A stretch of DNA of 14,682 bases from Bacteroidaceae bacterium (GCA_024695315.1 JAILIJ010000144.1:1-14682), one strand, 5' to 3'. Counted from the stretch's first letter, positions 7,498 through 14,121 are shown. A program made the numbers and translations. Notes: a model not told the origin generated them from the letters alone.

Positions 7498-8415
7498 TTA
7501 CCTATAAGATATGGCACTATCAGAATTCACAGCCCCTAATGTCAAGAATCCCTTCAGATTGTTAAACCTCTGTCCATCCTTTACTACCCAATCCAAAAAC
7601 AATCTTACCTCTGGTGTTAAACTTTCGTATTCGAAACCTATATTTTCAATAGGAATGAGGTCCGTTGACTCTGTCTCCAGAAACTTGATTACCTCATCAA
7701 GATTTCCACTTTTAAGAGCCTTCTCCTGATCTGCTTTTAGATTAAGTGGAAGAACGTAGATTTCTGGCCGTAACATACGTGTATCTGTATTGTAAATATA
7801 AGCCATATTGTTGAACGTAATACTGGACTTGTCATCCTCTATAGCGCTAAGGAGAAAGAAGTCATCTCCAGATATTTTATTACCACGAATTTCATTAGTC
7901 TTAAATCCGAAATATGAAGCAAAAGACCTAGACGCACTATTACTATTTGCCCCAGAATAAACAGTCAGCTTTCTACGTAATTTTCCTGCCTTACCCGTTG
8001 ATTCCTCTTCTTCATCTAAGTCCTCATCTAATCCAGAAAAATACAATTTTTTAATATCATTCCTTCCCCAATCCTTTCTTTTCAACTCGGAGATATAAGG
8101 ATTCTGTGTCGTCGTAATCGGAAGAATCGCATACCTGCCAACATAAGTAACCTGATTGCCCGCATCATTGTGGTTTACTAAAGTTAGATCACTTTCCTTA
8201 TCCGCTCTTCCTACAAGTTTTATCTGTACATTTGGATGAGATTTCATAAAAGCATCAGCCCAAGCCTCAACCAATAGTTTACCAGCCTTATTGGCCTTCA
8301 CGGTTATAACTGTAGTCCCCTGGTCCTTTTCCGTTTTTTCTACCTCAGAGGCATTAATGATTGCCACCTTAAAAAAAGCTATAGCTACGATAATAATAAA
8401 TTTAATCCTTTTCAT
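7498..8415 (-). CDS. PstS-like periplasmic substrate-binding protein
   Basis: This 305-residue exported protein has a signal peptide (MKRIKFIIIVAIAFFKVAI, likely cut after INAS) and no lipobox. The mature part resembles PstS/SBP_bac_11-type type II binding proteins: VKANKAGKLLVEAWADAF with SHPNVQIKLVG near the start, VGRYAILPITTTQNP at 92-106, and an anion-loop-like YSGANSNSASRSFASYFG at 153-170. The ending VRLFLDWVVKDGQRF also fits. An acidic run (DEDLDEEEE, 130-138) lies in the middle. No ABC permease or ATPase is nearby. Instead it precedes a SusC-like receptor and follows a cation symporter, which suggests a periplasmic relay or a receptor accessory. The leftward sequence GGAAAGG just before the ATG could act as a ribosome site. 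The family call rests on pattern recognition and the ligand is unknown. Confidence 0.7.
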   Translation of the reverse strand: MKRIKFIIIVAIAFFKVAIINASEVEKTEKDQGTTVITVKANKAGKLLVEAWADAFMKSHPNVQIKLVGRADKESDLTLVNHNDAGNQVTYVGRYAILPITTTQNPYISELKRKDWGRNDIKKLYFSGLDEDLDEEEESTGKAGKLRRKLTVYSGANSNSASRSFASYFGFKTNEIRGNKISGDDFFLLSAIEDDKSSITFNNMAYIYNTDTRMLRPEIYVLPLNLKADQEKALKSGNLDEVIKFLETESTDLIPIENIGFEYESLTPEVRLFLDWVVKDGQRFNNLKGFLTLGAVNSDSAISYR

Positions 8416-8460
8416 ACCTTTCCAGATTTAATTTTTTCTTACATTAACCTCTCAAGACAA

Positions 8461-8476
8461 AGAAGTTGTTACTTCT
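8461..8476 (-). other. Small hairpin at the 5' end of the binding-protein mRNA leader
   Basis: The arms agaagt and acttct pair around tgtt. With transcription predicted to start near 8481, this stem would sit almost at the 5' end of a leader of about 66 bases. It may stabilise the message, but it is short. Confidence 0.3.
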
Positions 8477-8487
8477 AAAATCTGATG

Positions 8488-8557
8488 CAAAGGTACGGCA
8501 AAGACGTATGGTATGAAATCCCTTGCGTTGGGTATATTTCATACCATAATCGTGGTA
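8488..8557 (-). promoter_or_regulatory. Promoter-operator module of the binding protein-susC unit
   Basis: Read leftward, TACCTTTG (8495-8488) is an exact TAnnTTTG -7 element and TTTC at 8518-8515 lies at the -33 spacing (19 bases between). A perfect 13-bp inverted repeat overlaps and extends upstream of it: tatggtatgaaat (8507-8519) and atttcataccata (8536-8548), separated by 16 bases. A further tggta lies at 8553-8557. The same elements occur with identical spacing at 11702-11771 before the SusD-like gene. The element overlapping -33 would suit either activation or repression. Confidence 0.75.
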
Positions 8558-8690
8558 TATAAAGCTTATTAGAAGTAATATAAAAGGCGAACCATAGCTC
8601 ACGCCACAGTCCACCTCAAAAAAAGAGATACGATTTATTTTGTTATGTAAATATGTAATTTTATTCTTTTAAGGTATAACTTAGATATAT

Positions 8691-9842
8691 CTATTTTCTA
8701 ACCATCTTTTCTTGCTTATATTTCTCAAGAATAAGTGTCAAGGCACCGTCTCCTGTCACATTACAAGCTGTTCCAAAACTATCCTGGAGAGCAAAAATAG
8801 TAATTAGCAAAGCCGTGCCAGCATCATCAAAGCCCAAAACGGAAATCACGAGTCCAAGCGATGCTAATACCGTTCCACCTGGTACTCCTGGTGCTCCTAT
8901 AGCGAATATTCCGAACAGAATTATGAAAAGAGATAAAGTAGAGAAATCCGGCAAATATCCATATAAAAGTTGGGACGTGACACAAATAAAAAATGTTTCT
9001 GTCAGAACCGAACCGCAAAGATGAATATTTGCAAACAGCGGAATGCCAAAATCTATTGTCTCTACACTCAAATTCCTACTCTTACGAACACATTGAAGGG
9101 CTACTCCTAACGTGGCTGCACTCGACATAGTTCCAAGCGCCGTCATATATGCTGGACCATAATGGCGAACTACCTCAAGCCCATTTCTACCCGAATAGAG
9201 CGAAGCTATAAGATAAAGAAATGCCAACCATACATAATGCATCACGATAACGATCAATATGACGGGTAAAAATACTATCAATCGAGAAACATTACCTTCG
9301 TATGTGAGAATGGCAAAATTTGAAGCTACGTACAAAGGAAGGATTGGAATCAGAACCTTTGACACAAGATTTAAGACTATCCCTTGAAACTCCCTAAGAA
9401 TATTTGAAATAGCCTCTGCCTTTGCCCATATACAACCCAAACCGAGAAAGACTGCAAGAACAAGCGCGGTCATCACGGACATAATTGGCGGAATTTCTAA
9501 CTTAAACAACTGTTCGGGCAATTCCTTTGACACAATATTATCGGAACCAATATTCAGCATTGGGACAATAACATGGGCTGCAACTGCAGAAAAGAAGGCC
9601 GCGCCAACACTACTCAGATAAGCCACAACAAATGCAACAATAAGAAGAGATGTGACATTACCCCTCTGATTCGCTATCGATGGAGCAACAAAACCAAGAA
9701 TAATAAGCGGGATAAGGAAAAATATAAACTGACCACTCACCTGCTTGACAGCTATGACCGTACTCATCACATCCTCGCCTGCATACTCACCCAGGATAAC
9801 GCCAAACACTATGGCTAAAAGCAATAATAGTATTGTTCTCAT
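8691..9842 (-). CDS. DAACS-family cation:amino acid/dicarboxylate symporter with altered substrate site
   Basis: This 383-residue multi-spanning inner-membrane protein belongs to the GltP/DctA/TcyP (glutamate transporter-like) family, which couples uptake of amino acids or dicarboxylates to Na+ or H+. The HP1 loop GTMSSAATL (238-246), the HP2 loop GAPGVPGG (316-323) and the terminal DSFGTACNVTGD (354-365) are clear. Aligned by that last motif to GltPh, Asp394, Thr398, Asn401 and Asp405 are retained (Asp354, Thr358, Asn361, Asp365). Arg397, which binds acidic side chains, is Gly357. The NMDGT motif reads HLCGS (274-278). This argues against aspartate, glutamate or C4-dicarboxylates as substrates and is compatible with a neutral solute, cystine being one family precedent (TcyP). 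It has its own promoter. The PstS-like gene follows after 275 bases. Confidence 0.87.
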   Translation of the reverse strand: MRTILLLLLAIVFGVILGEYAGEDVMSTVIAVKQVSGQFIFFLIPLIILGFVAPSIANQRGNVTSLLIVAFVVAYLSSVGAAFFSAVAAHVIVPMLNIGSDNIVSKELPEQLFKLEIPPIMSVMTALVLAVFLGLGCIWAKAEAISNILREFQGIVLNLVSKVLIPILPLYVASNFAILTYEGNVSRLIVFLPVILIVIVMHYVWLAFLYLIASLYSGRNGLEVVRHYGPAYMTALGTMSSAATLGVALQCVRKSRNLSVETIDFGIPLFANIHLCGSVLTETFFICVTSQLLYGYLPDFSTLSLFIILFGIFAIGAPGVPGGTVLASLGLVISVLGFDDAGTALLITIFALQDSFGTACNVTGDGALTLILEKYKQEKMVRK

Positions 9843-9861
9843 AATTGTTTCTCTTTTTTTG

Positions 9862-9892
9862 CAAAAATAATCATTTTCCTCTATCCTACAAA
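9862..9892 (-). promoter_or_regulatory. Canonical Bacteroidota promoter for the symporter gene
   Basis: Read leftward, TTTG at 9892-9889 and TATTTTTG at 9869-9862 are separated by 19 bases, the textbook -33/-7 arrangement. The predicted start near 9855 leaves a leader of about a dozen bases to the ATG at 9842. This is the best-formed promoter in the window and lacks the operator seen in the two flanking modules. Confidence 0.65.
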
Positions 9893-9895
9893 TAT

Positions 9896-9933
9896 GAATA
9901 TGGCTGAAAAGACTATACTATCCAGCCATATTC
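9896..9933 (-). terminator. Stem-loop between the susD-like and symporter genes
   Basis: The arms gaatatggctg (9896-9906) and cagccatattc (9923-9933) pair perfectly over 11 bases around a 16-base loop, about 40 bases past the SusD-like stop. No U-tract follows on the leftward strand, so it may be an attenuator, an mRNA 3'-end stabiliser or a regulatory site rather than a strong terminator. A promoter lies directly downstream. Confidence 0.5.
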
Positions 9934-9974
9934 TACATTTTATCAATCCATTCTATTCTGACAATCTAATAGGA

Positions 9975-11594
9975 TTAGTAACCTGGATTCTGAGGAGTGA
10001 TTCCAAGGTCCTCATTACTATCTCCAAGTGGTATTGGGAAGCGGTAGAATTTGACAATTGCATTATCATACTTAGCATGAAGATGCTTGTAAGTCTTAGC
10101 AAAGAAACTGCTCACAGTCCAATCGCCCAGTCCATGCCATTTTGCCTTATTGCCTGCCGCAGAATACTCTTCCTTGAAATACTCATTATTAGCCACGCTC
10201 TTGAGGTCTTTAATCACATTTTTCCATCGTGCCAAGTTGAACCATTCCTTTTGTTCGTAGACATACTCATAAGCCCATTGCTGCTTGACATCTTCGAGAG
10301 TGGCTGTTGTAAGGTCGTGAGCCGTAGAACCTTTGTACGCACGCTCAATAAGCTTATTAAGTACCTTTGCCGCAGCCTCATTCTTTCCAAGGATAGCCAA
10401 AGCCTCAGCCTTGTTTAAGAGAACCTCCGCATAACGAAGTTCAATACGGTCAAGGTCATTCTGCTTTATAACCTCCAATGGACCTTCTGAAGTTTGGTCA
10501 ACATATTTACCATAACGTGGCAGAGTGTAAGGCGGAACAAAATGGGCAATAGAGTCGCCAACCTCGTCATAAAGGTCAACTATATAAGAAACATCACGAC
10601 GCTGATCTTCCTTATCCCAGTTCAATACAGGCTGATCGCTTGATGGAGAAAGATGGTTTTCGGCTGTTAAATCGAAACCAAAAGTGAAAGAACAATGGGT
10701 CTGATGGTTACCTGTGCCATTTGCATCGCCATCACGAACGAAAGTAAGGATTTTCTCCACCTGTTTCGTCTCATTATCTTTACCCCAAATGTCCCTGAAG
10801 TCTTCGACGAGTTTATGGTTTTCTACCTTATCGGCATACTCTACGGCCTTTTCCAATCGACTATTAGTGTAACTTACAGCAGGGTCTTCAACATTTGTAT
10901 AGATGGCAGAAAGCTGACTGTAAGTAAGCGGATTTGATCCCCAATCTAGATACACACGAGAAAGGAGTCCGTAGGCTGCATCCTTAGTAGGAACAGAAGG
11001 TAATGAGGACGTCTCAGGGAGATCTGCAGCCGCAGCCTCAAGGTCGCTCACAATCTGAGTGTACACGTCGTCTATTGATGAACGAACCTTAGTTGTTGAT
11101 GATGAAGAGGTATTAAGTGGCACCTCACCGTATAAGCGCACAAGGGCATGATAAGCAAGTGCTCTATACAATTTTGCTCTCGCTATGGCTTCTTTCTTTC
11201 CAGAAGCTGTTAAATTACCTCCTACCTTAGAAGCCTCAATCTTATCTATGGCAATATTAGCATTTGCTATGGCCTCTCTATTTCTGTTGAACAAACGTAT
11301 AATATAAAAATTGGTCTCGTCAACATCCAGAAGACTAACGAGAGGGCCTGCCTCTGTATCATCACCTTCAAACGAAGTGGTCTTACTTGTGAATGTCTCC
11401 ACAACAAACGAATAGCTCTGGGCTTTATTAGCATACGAGAAACCAGCAGCCTCTGCGAGTGCCAAGGCATCGACATCATTATCCACAGTATCTACCGTAA
11501 TCACATCCTTATCCTTGTCGTCATCTGAGCAAGAAGTCAAACCTAAAAATGCTGTTGCAACAAATGTGTAAAGTAATAGTTTTCTTTTCTTCAT
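9975..11594 (-). CDS. SusD/RagB-family nutrient-binding outer-membrane lipoprotein
   Basis: This 539-residue surface lipoprotein would cap a SusC barrel and capture ligand. Its signal peptide ends in the lipobox LTSC with the lipidated Cys22. The next residues (SDDDKDKD) form the acidic Bacteroidota lipoprotein export signal. The helical TPR-like core includes AKLYRALAYHALVRLYGEVP (140-159), the hallmark SusD segment. The C-terminal half has IELRYAEVLLNKAEALAILG, the EWFNLARWK motif, and the common ending GITPQNPGY. The length is typical. The AGGAAGG Shine-Dalgarno six bases before the ATG fixes the start. It is the first gene of the leftward block and is separated from its presumed SusC partner by the symporter and binding-protein genes, which is unusual because susD normally directly follows susC. 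Confidence 0.93.
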   Translation of the reverse strand: MKKRKLLLYTFVATAFLGLTSCSDDDKDKDVITVDTVDNDVDALALAEAAGFSYANKAQSYSFVVETFTSKTTSFEGDDTEAGPLVSLLDVDETNFYIIRLFNRNREAIANANIAIDKIEASKVGGNLTASGKKEAIARAKLYRALAYHALVRLYGEVPLNTSSSSTTKVRSSIDDVYTQIVSDLEAAAADLPETSSLPSVPTKDAAYGLLSRVYLDWGSNPLTYSQLSAIYTNVEDPAVSYTNSRLEKAVEYADKVENHKLVEDFRDIWGKDNETKQVEKILTFVRDGDANGTGNHQTHCSFTFGFDLTAENHLSPSSDQPVLNWDKEDQRRDVSYIVDLYDEVGDSIAHFVPPYTLPRYGKYVDQTSEGPLEVIKQNDLDRIELRYAEVLLNKAEALAILGKNEAAAKVLNKLIERAYKGSTAHDLTTATLEDVKQQWAYEYVYEQKEWFNLARWKNVIKDLKSVANNEYFKEEYSAAGNKAKWHGLGDWTVSSFFAKTYKHLHAKYDNAIVKFYRFPIPLGDSNEDLGITPQNPGY

Positions 11595-11600
11595 AATGTA

Positions 11601-11607
11601 CCTTCCT
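11601..11607 (-). promoter_or_regulatory. Strong Shine-Dalgarno before the susD-like gene
   Basis: Read leftward this is AGGAAGG, six bases before the ATG. Strong Shine-Dalgarno sequences are uncommon in Bacteroidota, so it suggests efficient translation of the surface lipoprotein and confirms the start codon. Confidence 0.55.
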
Positions 11608-11701
11608 TTCTTATCTTAAACTTAAATAATAGATATATGCGTCAATTAAGTCAATAGCTTTTATCTCTTTTTTGACATCTGCTTTTTTCCTTTTGACGCT
11701 G

Positions 11702-11771
11702 CAAAGGTACGGCGACATTATAAGCTATGAAATCCCATTTCATCGGTATTATTCATACCACAAAAATGGTA
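11702..11771 (-). promoter_or_regulatory. Promoter-operator module of the susD-like gene
   Basis: Read leftward, TACCTTTG (11709-11702) is the -7 element and TTTC (11732-11729) lies at the -33 spacing. Upstream are tatgaaatccc (11726-11736), ttcatacca (11752-11760) and tggta (11767-11771). Each block lies at exactly the same offset from the -7 element as in the module at 8488-8557, and the first 13 bases (gcaaaggtacggc) are identical. The inverted repeat is less perfect here. The predicted start near 11695 gives a leader of about 100 bases. Confidence 0.75.
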
Positions 11772-11870
11772 GAACAGCCTATTTTATATATTCTAACGGC
11801 ATAAAAACAAGTGGTTTATACAAGAGATTTAACTTTGTTTTTCAATAATATATCTTCACTCTTTTAGCAT

Positions 11871-11960
11871 AAAAAGCATCGAAAAGCATCGAAAAGCATC
11901 GAAAAGTATCGAAAAGTATCAAAAAGTATCGAAAAGTATCAAAAAGCATCGAAAAGCACA
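11871..11960 (+). repeat. 10-bp tandem array, (A/G)AAAAGYATC, eight full units plus one partial
   Basis: Back-to-back 10-base units start at 11871 and run in register to 11950, all reading (a/g)aaaag(c/t)atc. A ninth degenerate unit (gaaaagcaca) ends at 11960. Only two positions vary between units, so the array is younger or more homogenised than the 11-bp arrays. Its copy number is likely to vary between strains by slippage. Confidence 0.93.
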
Positions 11961-12003
11961 TTTCTCAACTACTAACACATTATATTTGCAACGTATTTCT
12001 GAG

Positions 12004-12058
12004 ACGAAGACTTTACGAACCTGATACGAAGGTAATACGAAGCGTTGCCGAAGAAATT
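12004..12058 (+). repeat. Degenerate 11-bp tandem array, ACGAAG type, five units
   Basis: Units start at 12004, 12015, 12026, 12037 and 12048: acgaagacttt, acgaacctgat, acgaaggtaat, acgaagcgttg and ccgaagaaatt. This is the same family as the array at 239-304, with acgaaggtaatacgaag identical in both. It ends about 100 bases before the activase promoter. Confidence 0.8.
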
Positions 12059-12155
12059 TACAGGTAAAAAGCGTTCTGACTATACCTAAGCGTTCAAAAA
12101 TGAAAATGAAAAGGGGTTTTACTCTTTTAGGCTCATTTCTTTGAAATAATATGAT

Positions 12156-12163
12156 TATCTTTG
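12156..12163 (+). promoter_or_regulatory. Bacteroidota -7 element before the activase gene
   Basis: TATCTTTG, followed by C, matches TAnnTTTG exactly. A start near 12170 would give a leader of about 43 bases to the ATG at 12213. The -33 region (12133-12136, tcat) does not match TTTG. A TTTG at 12140-12143 is too close. Confidence 0.55.
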
Positions 12164-12212
12164 CACTCTGTTTAACGACATATTCACGTACAAACAGATA
12201 ATCAGGCATTAT

Positions 12213-13118
12213 ATGGGACTTATATTCGACATTAAACGCTTTGCGGTCAACGACGGACCGGGCATCAGAACTACACTTTTCCTCAAGGGATGTCCTCTTC
12301 GTTGCGTGTGGTGTCATAATCCGGAGGGACTATCAACGAAACCGGTTAAGCTTTACACAAAGAAGAAATGTATAGGCTGCCAAAGCTGTGTCGAGATTTG
12401 TCCTGAACACAACCTGACGCTCACTCCTAACGGAATAAAGGATTTGGGCCATTGTGTGACTTGCGGAAAATGTACGGATGAGTGCCCTACTCTCGCTCTA
12501 CAGATGGCTGGCAAGGAGTGGAATATGGATGACCTTATGACCATCGTGGAGAAGGAACGACAAGTAATGGAGGAAAGCGGCGGCGGGGTGACACTATGCG
12601 GTGGTGAACCTCTGATGCAAGCTGAATATGCTTTGGAACTACTGGAGGAACTGAAAAGACGACATTTCCACACTACTCTCGACACAACGCTCTTCGCTCC
12701 AAAGTCTGTAGTCAGAAATGTCATTCCGCTTACCGACTTGTTCCTTGTGGACCTGAAACACATGGATTCAGAGAAACACAAGTTCTACACCCATGTTCCG
12801 AATGAACAGATTCACCAGAATATAAAACTCATATCTGAGGCTGGGGCAAGGTTCTGGATACGTATTCCACTCATAGTTGGAGTGAATGCTGATGATGAAA
12901 ATCTTGTCAAAAGTGCCAAGTTTTTAGCAAATTTACCTAATACTCCGGAATGGGTAAACCTACTCGTCTACCACGACATAGGCATAGGAAAGCACGTAAG
13001 ACTTGGATCTGAATACAATCCGGAAAATATCAGCATGGAGCCCCCTTCTGAACAGGTACAGCAACATGCACTTGATATCTTCAAGGAACACGGATTAAAT
13101 GTCAAAATTGGCGGATAA
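12213..13118 (+). CDS. Glycyl-radical enzyme activase (radical SAM) with two extra 4Fe-4S sites
   Basis: This 301-residue radical SAM activase of the PFL-activating-enzyme family would install the glycyl radical on a partner enzyme under anaerobic conditions. The SAM cluster motif is Cys27-x3-Cys31-x2-Cys34 (CPLRCVWCHNPE), preceded by NDGPGIRTT. An inserted ferredoxin-like domain carries Cys53/56/59/63 (CIGCQSCVEICP) and Cys81/84/87/91 (CVTCGKCTDECP), two further 4Fe-4S sites absent from classical PflA but usual in activases of glycerol/diol, hydroxyproline or hydroxyphenylacetate-type enzymes. GGEP at 130-133 binds the methionine part of SAM. The length is normal for this subfamily. No glycyl-radical enzyme lies in the window. 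proB follows after 82 bases on the same strand. Confidence 0.93.
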   Translation: MGLIFDIKRFAVNDGPGIRTTLFLKGCPLRCVWCHNPEGLSTKPVKLYTKKKCIGCQSCVEICPEHNLTLTPNGIKDLGHCVTCGKCTDECPTLALQMAGKEWNMDDLMTIVEKERQVMEESGGGVTLCGGEPLMQAEYALELLEELKRRHFHTTLDTTLFAPKSVVRNVIPLTDLFLVDLKHMDSEKHKFYTHVPNEQIHQNIKLISEAGARFWIRIPLIVGVNADDENLVKSAKFLANLPNTPEWVNLLVYHDIGIGKHVRLGSEYNPENISMEPPSEQVQQHALDIFKEHGLNVKIGG

Positions 13119-13200
13119 GCAAATAAATCCACTCTTTCTGACAATCTGATCATACAAAAACAAGCTAATAAAGAATTATAAAAACCAAAAACGAAATATA

Positions 13201-13965
13201 ATGAGAATCACTATTAAAGTTGGCAGCAACGTGCTAACACGCAAGGACGGAAGTCTTGACATCACAAGAATGTCAGCACTTGTTGACCAAATTGCAGAAT
13301 TACGCAACCAGGGACACGAGATAGTTTTAGTATCTTCAGGTGCCGTGGCAAGCGGACGAAGCGAACTGAAGCATATCCATGACGACCTCGACTCTGTAGA
13401 CCAGCGTCAGCTATTCTCTGCCGTAGGTCAGGCTAAACTCATGAACCACTACTATGACCTCTTCCGCGAATACGGCATTTCCGTAGGTCAAGTACTGACC
13501 ATGAAGGAGCATTTTGGAGACTCTGAACACAAGAAGAATCAGGAGAATTGTCTTCGTGTTATGCTTAACAATAAAGTGCTGCCTATCATAAATGAGAACG
13601 ATACAGTCAGCATTACAGAACTGATGTTTACAGATAATGACGAATTGTCTGGACTAATAGCTCAAATGACGGAAAGTAAAATTCTTATCATACTGAGTAA
13701 TATCGATGGAATCTACACAGGTAATCCTGCCGACCCAGAATCACGTCTCATCAGTATCGTGAAACCTGGCAAGGACCTTAGCGACTACATACAGACCACT
13801 AAGTCAAGTGCTGGACGTGGAGGTATGCAAAGCAAAAGTAGCGTGGCTGCAAAGACTGCTGCTGCCGGCATAAGCGTGATTATCGCCAATGGTAAACGCG
13901 ATAATATCCTCGTGAATCTCATGAACGATAGGGACAACACTCCTTGTACTGAGTTCCTCATCTAA
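13201..13965 (+). CDS. proB: Glutamate 5-kinase without PUA domain
   Basis: This enzyme phosphorylates glutamate to gamma-glutamyl phosphate, the first step of proline synthesis, in the cytoplasm. The 254-residue amino acid kinase fold shows IKVGSNVLTRKDG at the N-terminus, VSSGAVASGR (44-53), VGQAKLM (75-81), INENDTV (130-136), FTDNDELSG (143-151), SNIDGIYT (166-173) and GRGGMQSK (205-212), all typical of ProB. The protein ends right after the kinase domain. The C-terminal PUA domain of the E. coli enzyme (about 367 residues) is absent, a normal short form in many bacteria. The ATG at 13201 directly opens the kinase motif. It may be cotranscribed with the activase, as no TAnnTTTG is evident in the 82-base gap. 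Confidence 0.95.
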   Translation: MRITIKVGSNVLTRKDGSLDITRMSALVDQIAELRNQGHEIVLVSSGAVASGRSELKHIHDDLDSVDQRQLFSAVGQAKLMNHYYDLFREYGISVGQVLTMKEHFGDSEHKKNQENCLRVMLNNKVLPIINENDTVSITELMFTDNDELSGLIAQMTESKILIILSNIDGIYTGNPADPESRLISIVKPGKDLSDYIQTTKSSAGRGGMQSKSSVAAKTAAAGISVIIANGKRDNILVNLMNDRDNTPCTEFLI

Positions 13966-13988
13966 AGGAAGACTCTAACCCTACAGAT

Positions 13989-14041
13989 GCTTTAAGACTG
14001 AAGATATGGGCATATTTACCCATTTCTTCAGCCTTAAAAGC
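13989..14041 (+). terminator. Imperfect hairpin after proB
   Basis: gctttaagactgaaga (13989-14004) pairs with the later ttcttcagccttaaaagc, with one mismatch and a bulge. An inner stem atggg/cccat continues it. It starts 24 bases after the proB stop. No U-run follows, so termination strength is uncertain. Confidence 0.5.
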
Positions 14042-14121
14042 TAAATTAGGCCTCTTATTAACGATAAATTATCCAAAATACCAATTTCCTTAACCTAAAA
14101 AGGCGTCCCCTAATTAACATT

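Larger units (their letters stand above)
11595..12212. other. Divergent intergenic region with promoters and two repeat arrays
   Basis: These 618 bases separate the leftward susD-like block from the rightward activase gene. They hold the SusD leader of about 100 bases, which includes distant 7-bp arms gcgtcaa (11639-11645) and ttgacgc (11693-11699). They also hold the SusD promoter module (11702-11771), a 10-bp tandem array (11871-11960), an 11-bp array (12004-12058) and the activase promoter (about 12156). I see no gene. A leftward open frame crossing 11919-12317 overlaps the repeats and the activase start and has no family features. Confidence 0.7.

Noticed and set aside
8507..8548. The 13-bp inverted repeat as a transcription terminator of the symporter gene
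   Set aside because: It overlaps the -33 element of the next promoter, has no U-run, and its elements recur at identical spacing before the susD-like gene, so an operator is more likely.
8691..9842. Naming the symporter dctA or gltP
   Set aside because: The residue needed for acidic substrates is missing, so these names would imply an unsupported substrate.
9894..10418. Rightward open frame of 174 residues opposite the susD-like gene
   Set aside because: It is antisense to a clear SusD-family protein over most of its length and starts inside the stem-loop and promoter region. It is a shadow frame.
11919..12317. Leftward open frame of 132 residues before and into the activase gene
   Set aside because: It overlaps the repeats and the confident activase start on the opposite strand. 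The composition is atypical and no domain is visible.
12353..12781. Leftward open frame opposite the activase
   Set aside because: It is antisense to the iron-sulfur motifs of a confident gene, and its Ser/Cys-rich content is a by-product of the coding strand.
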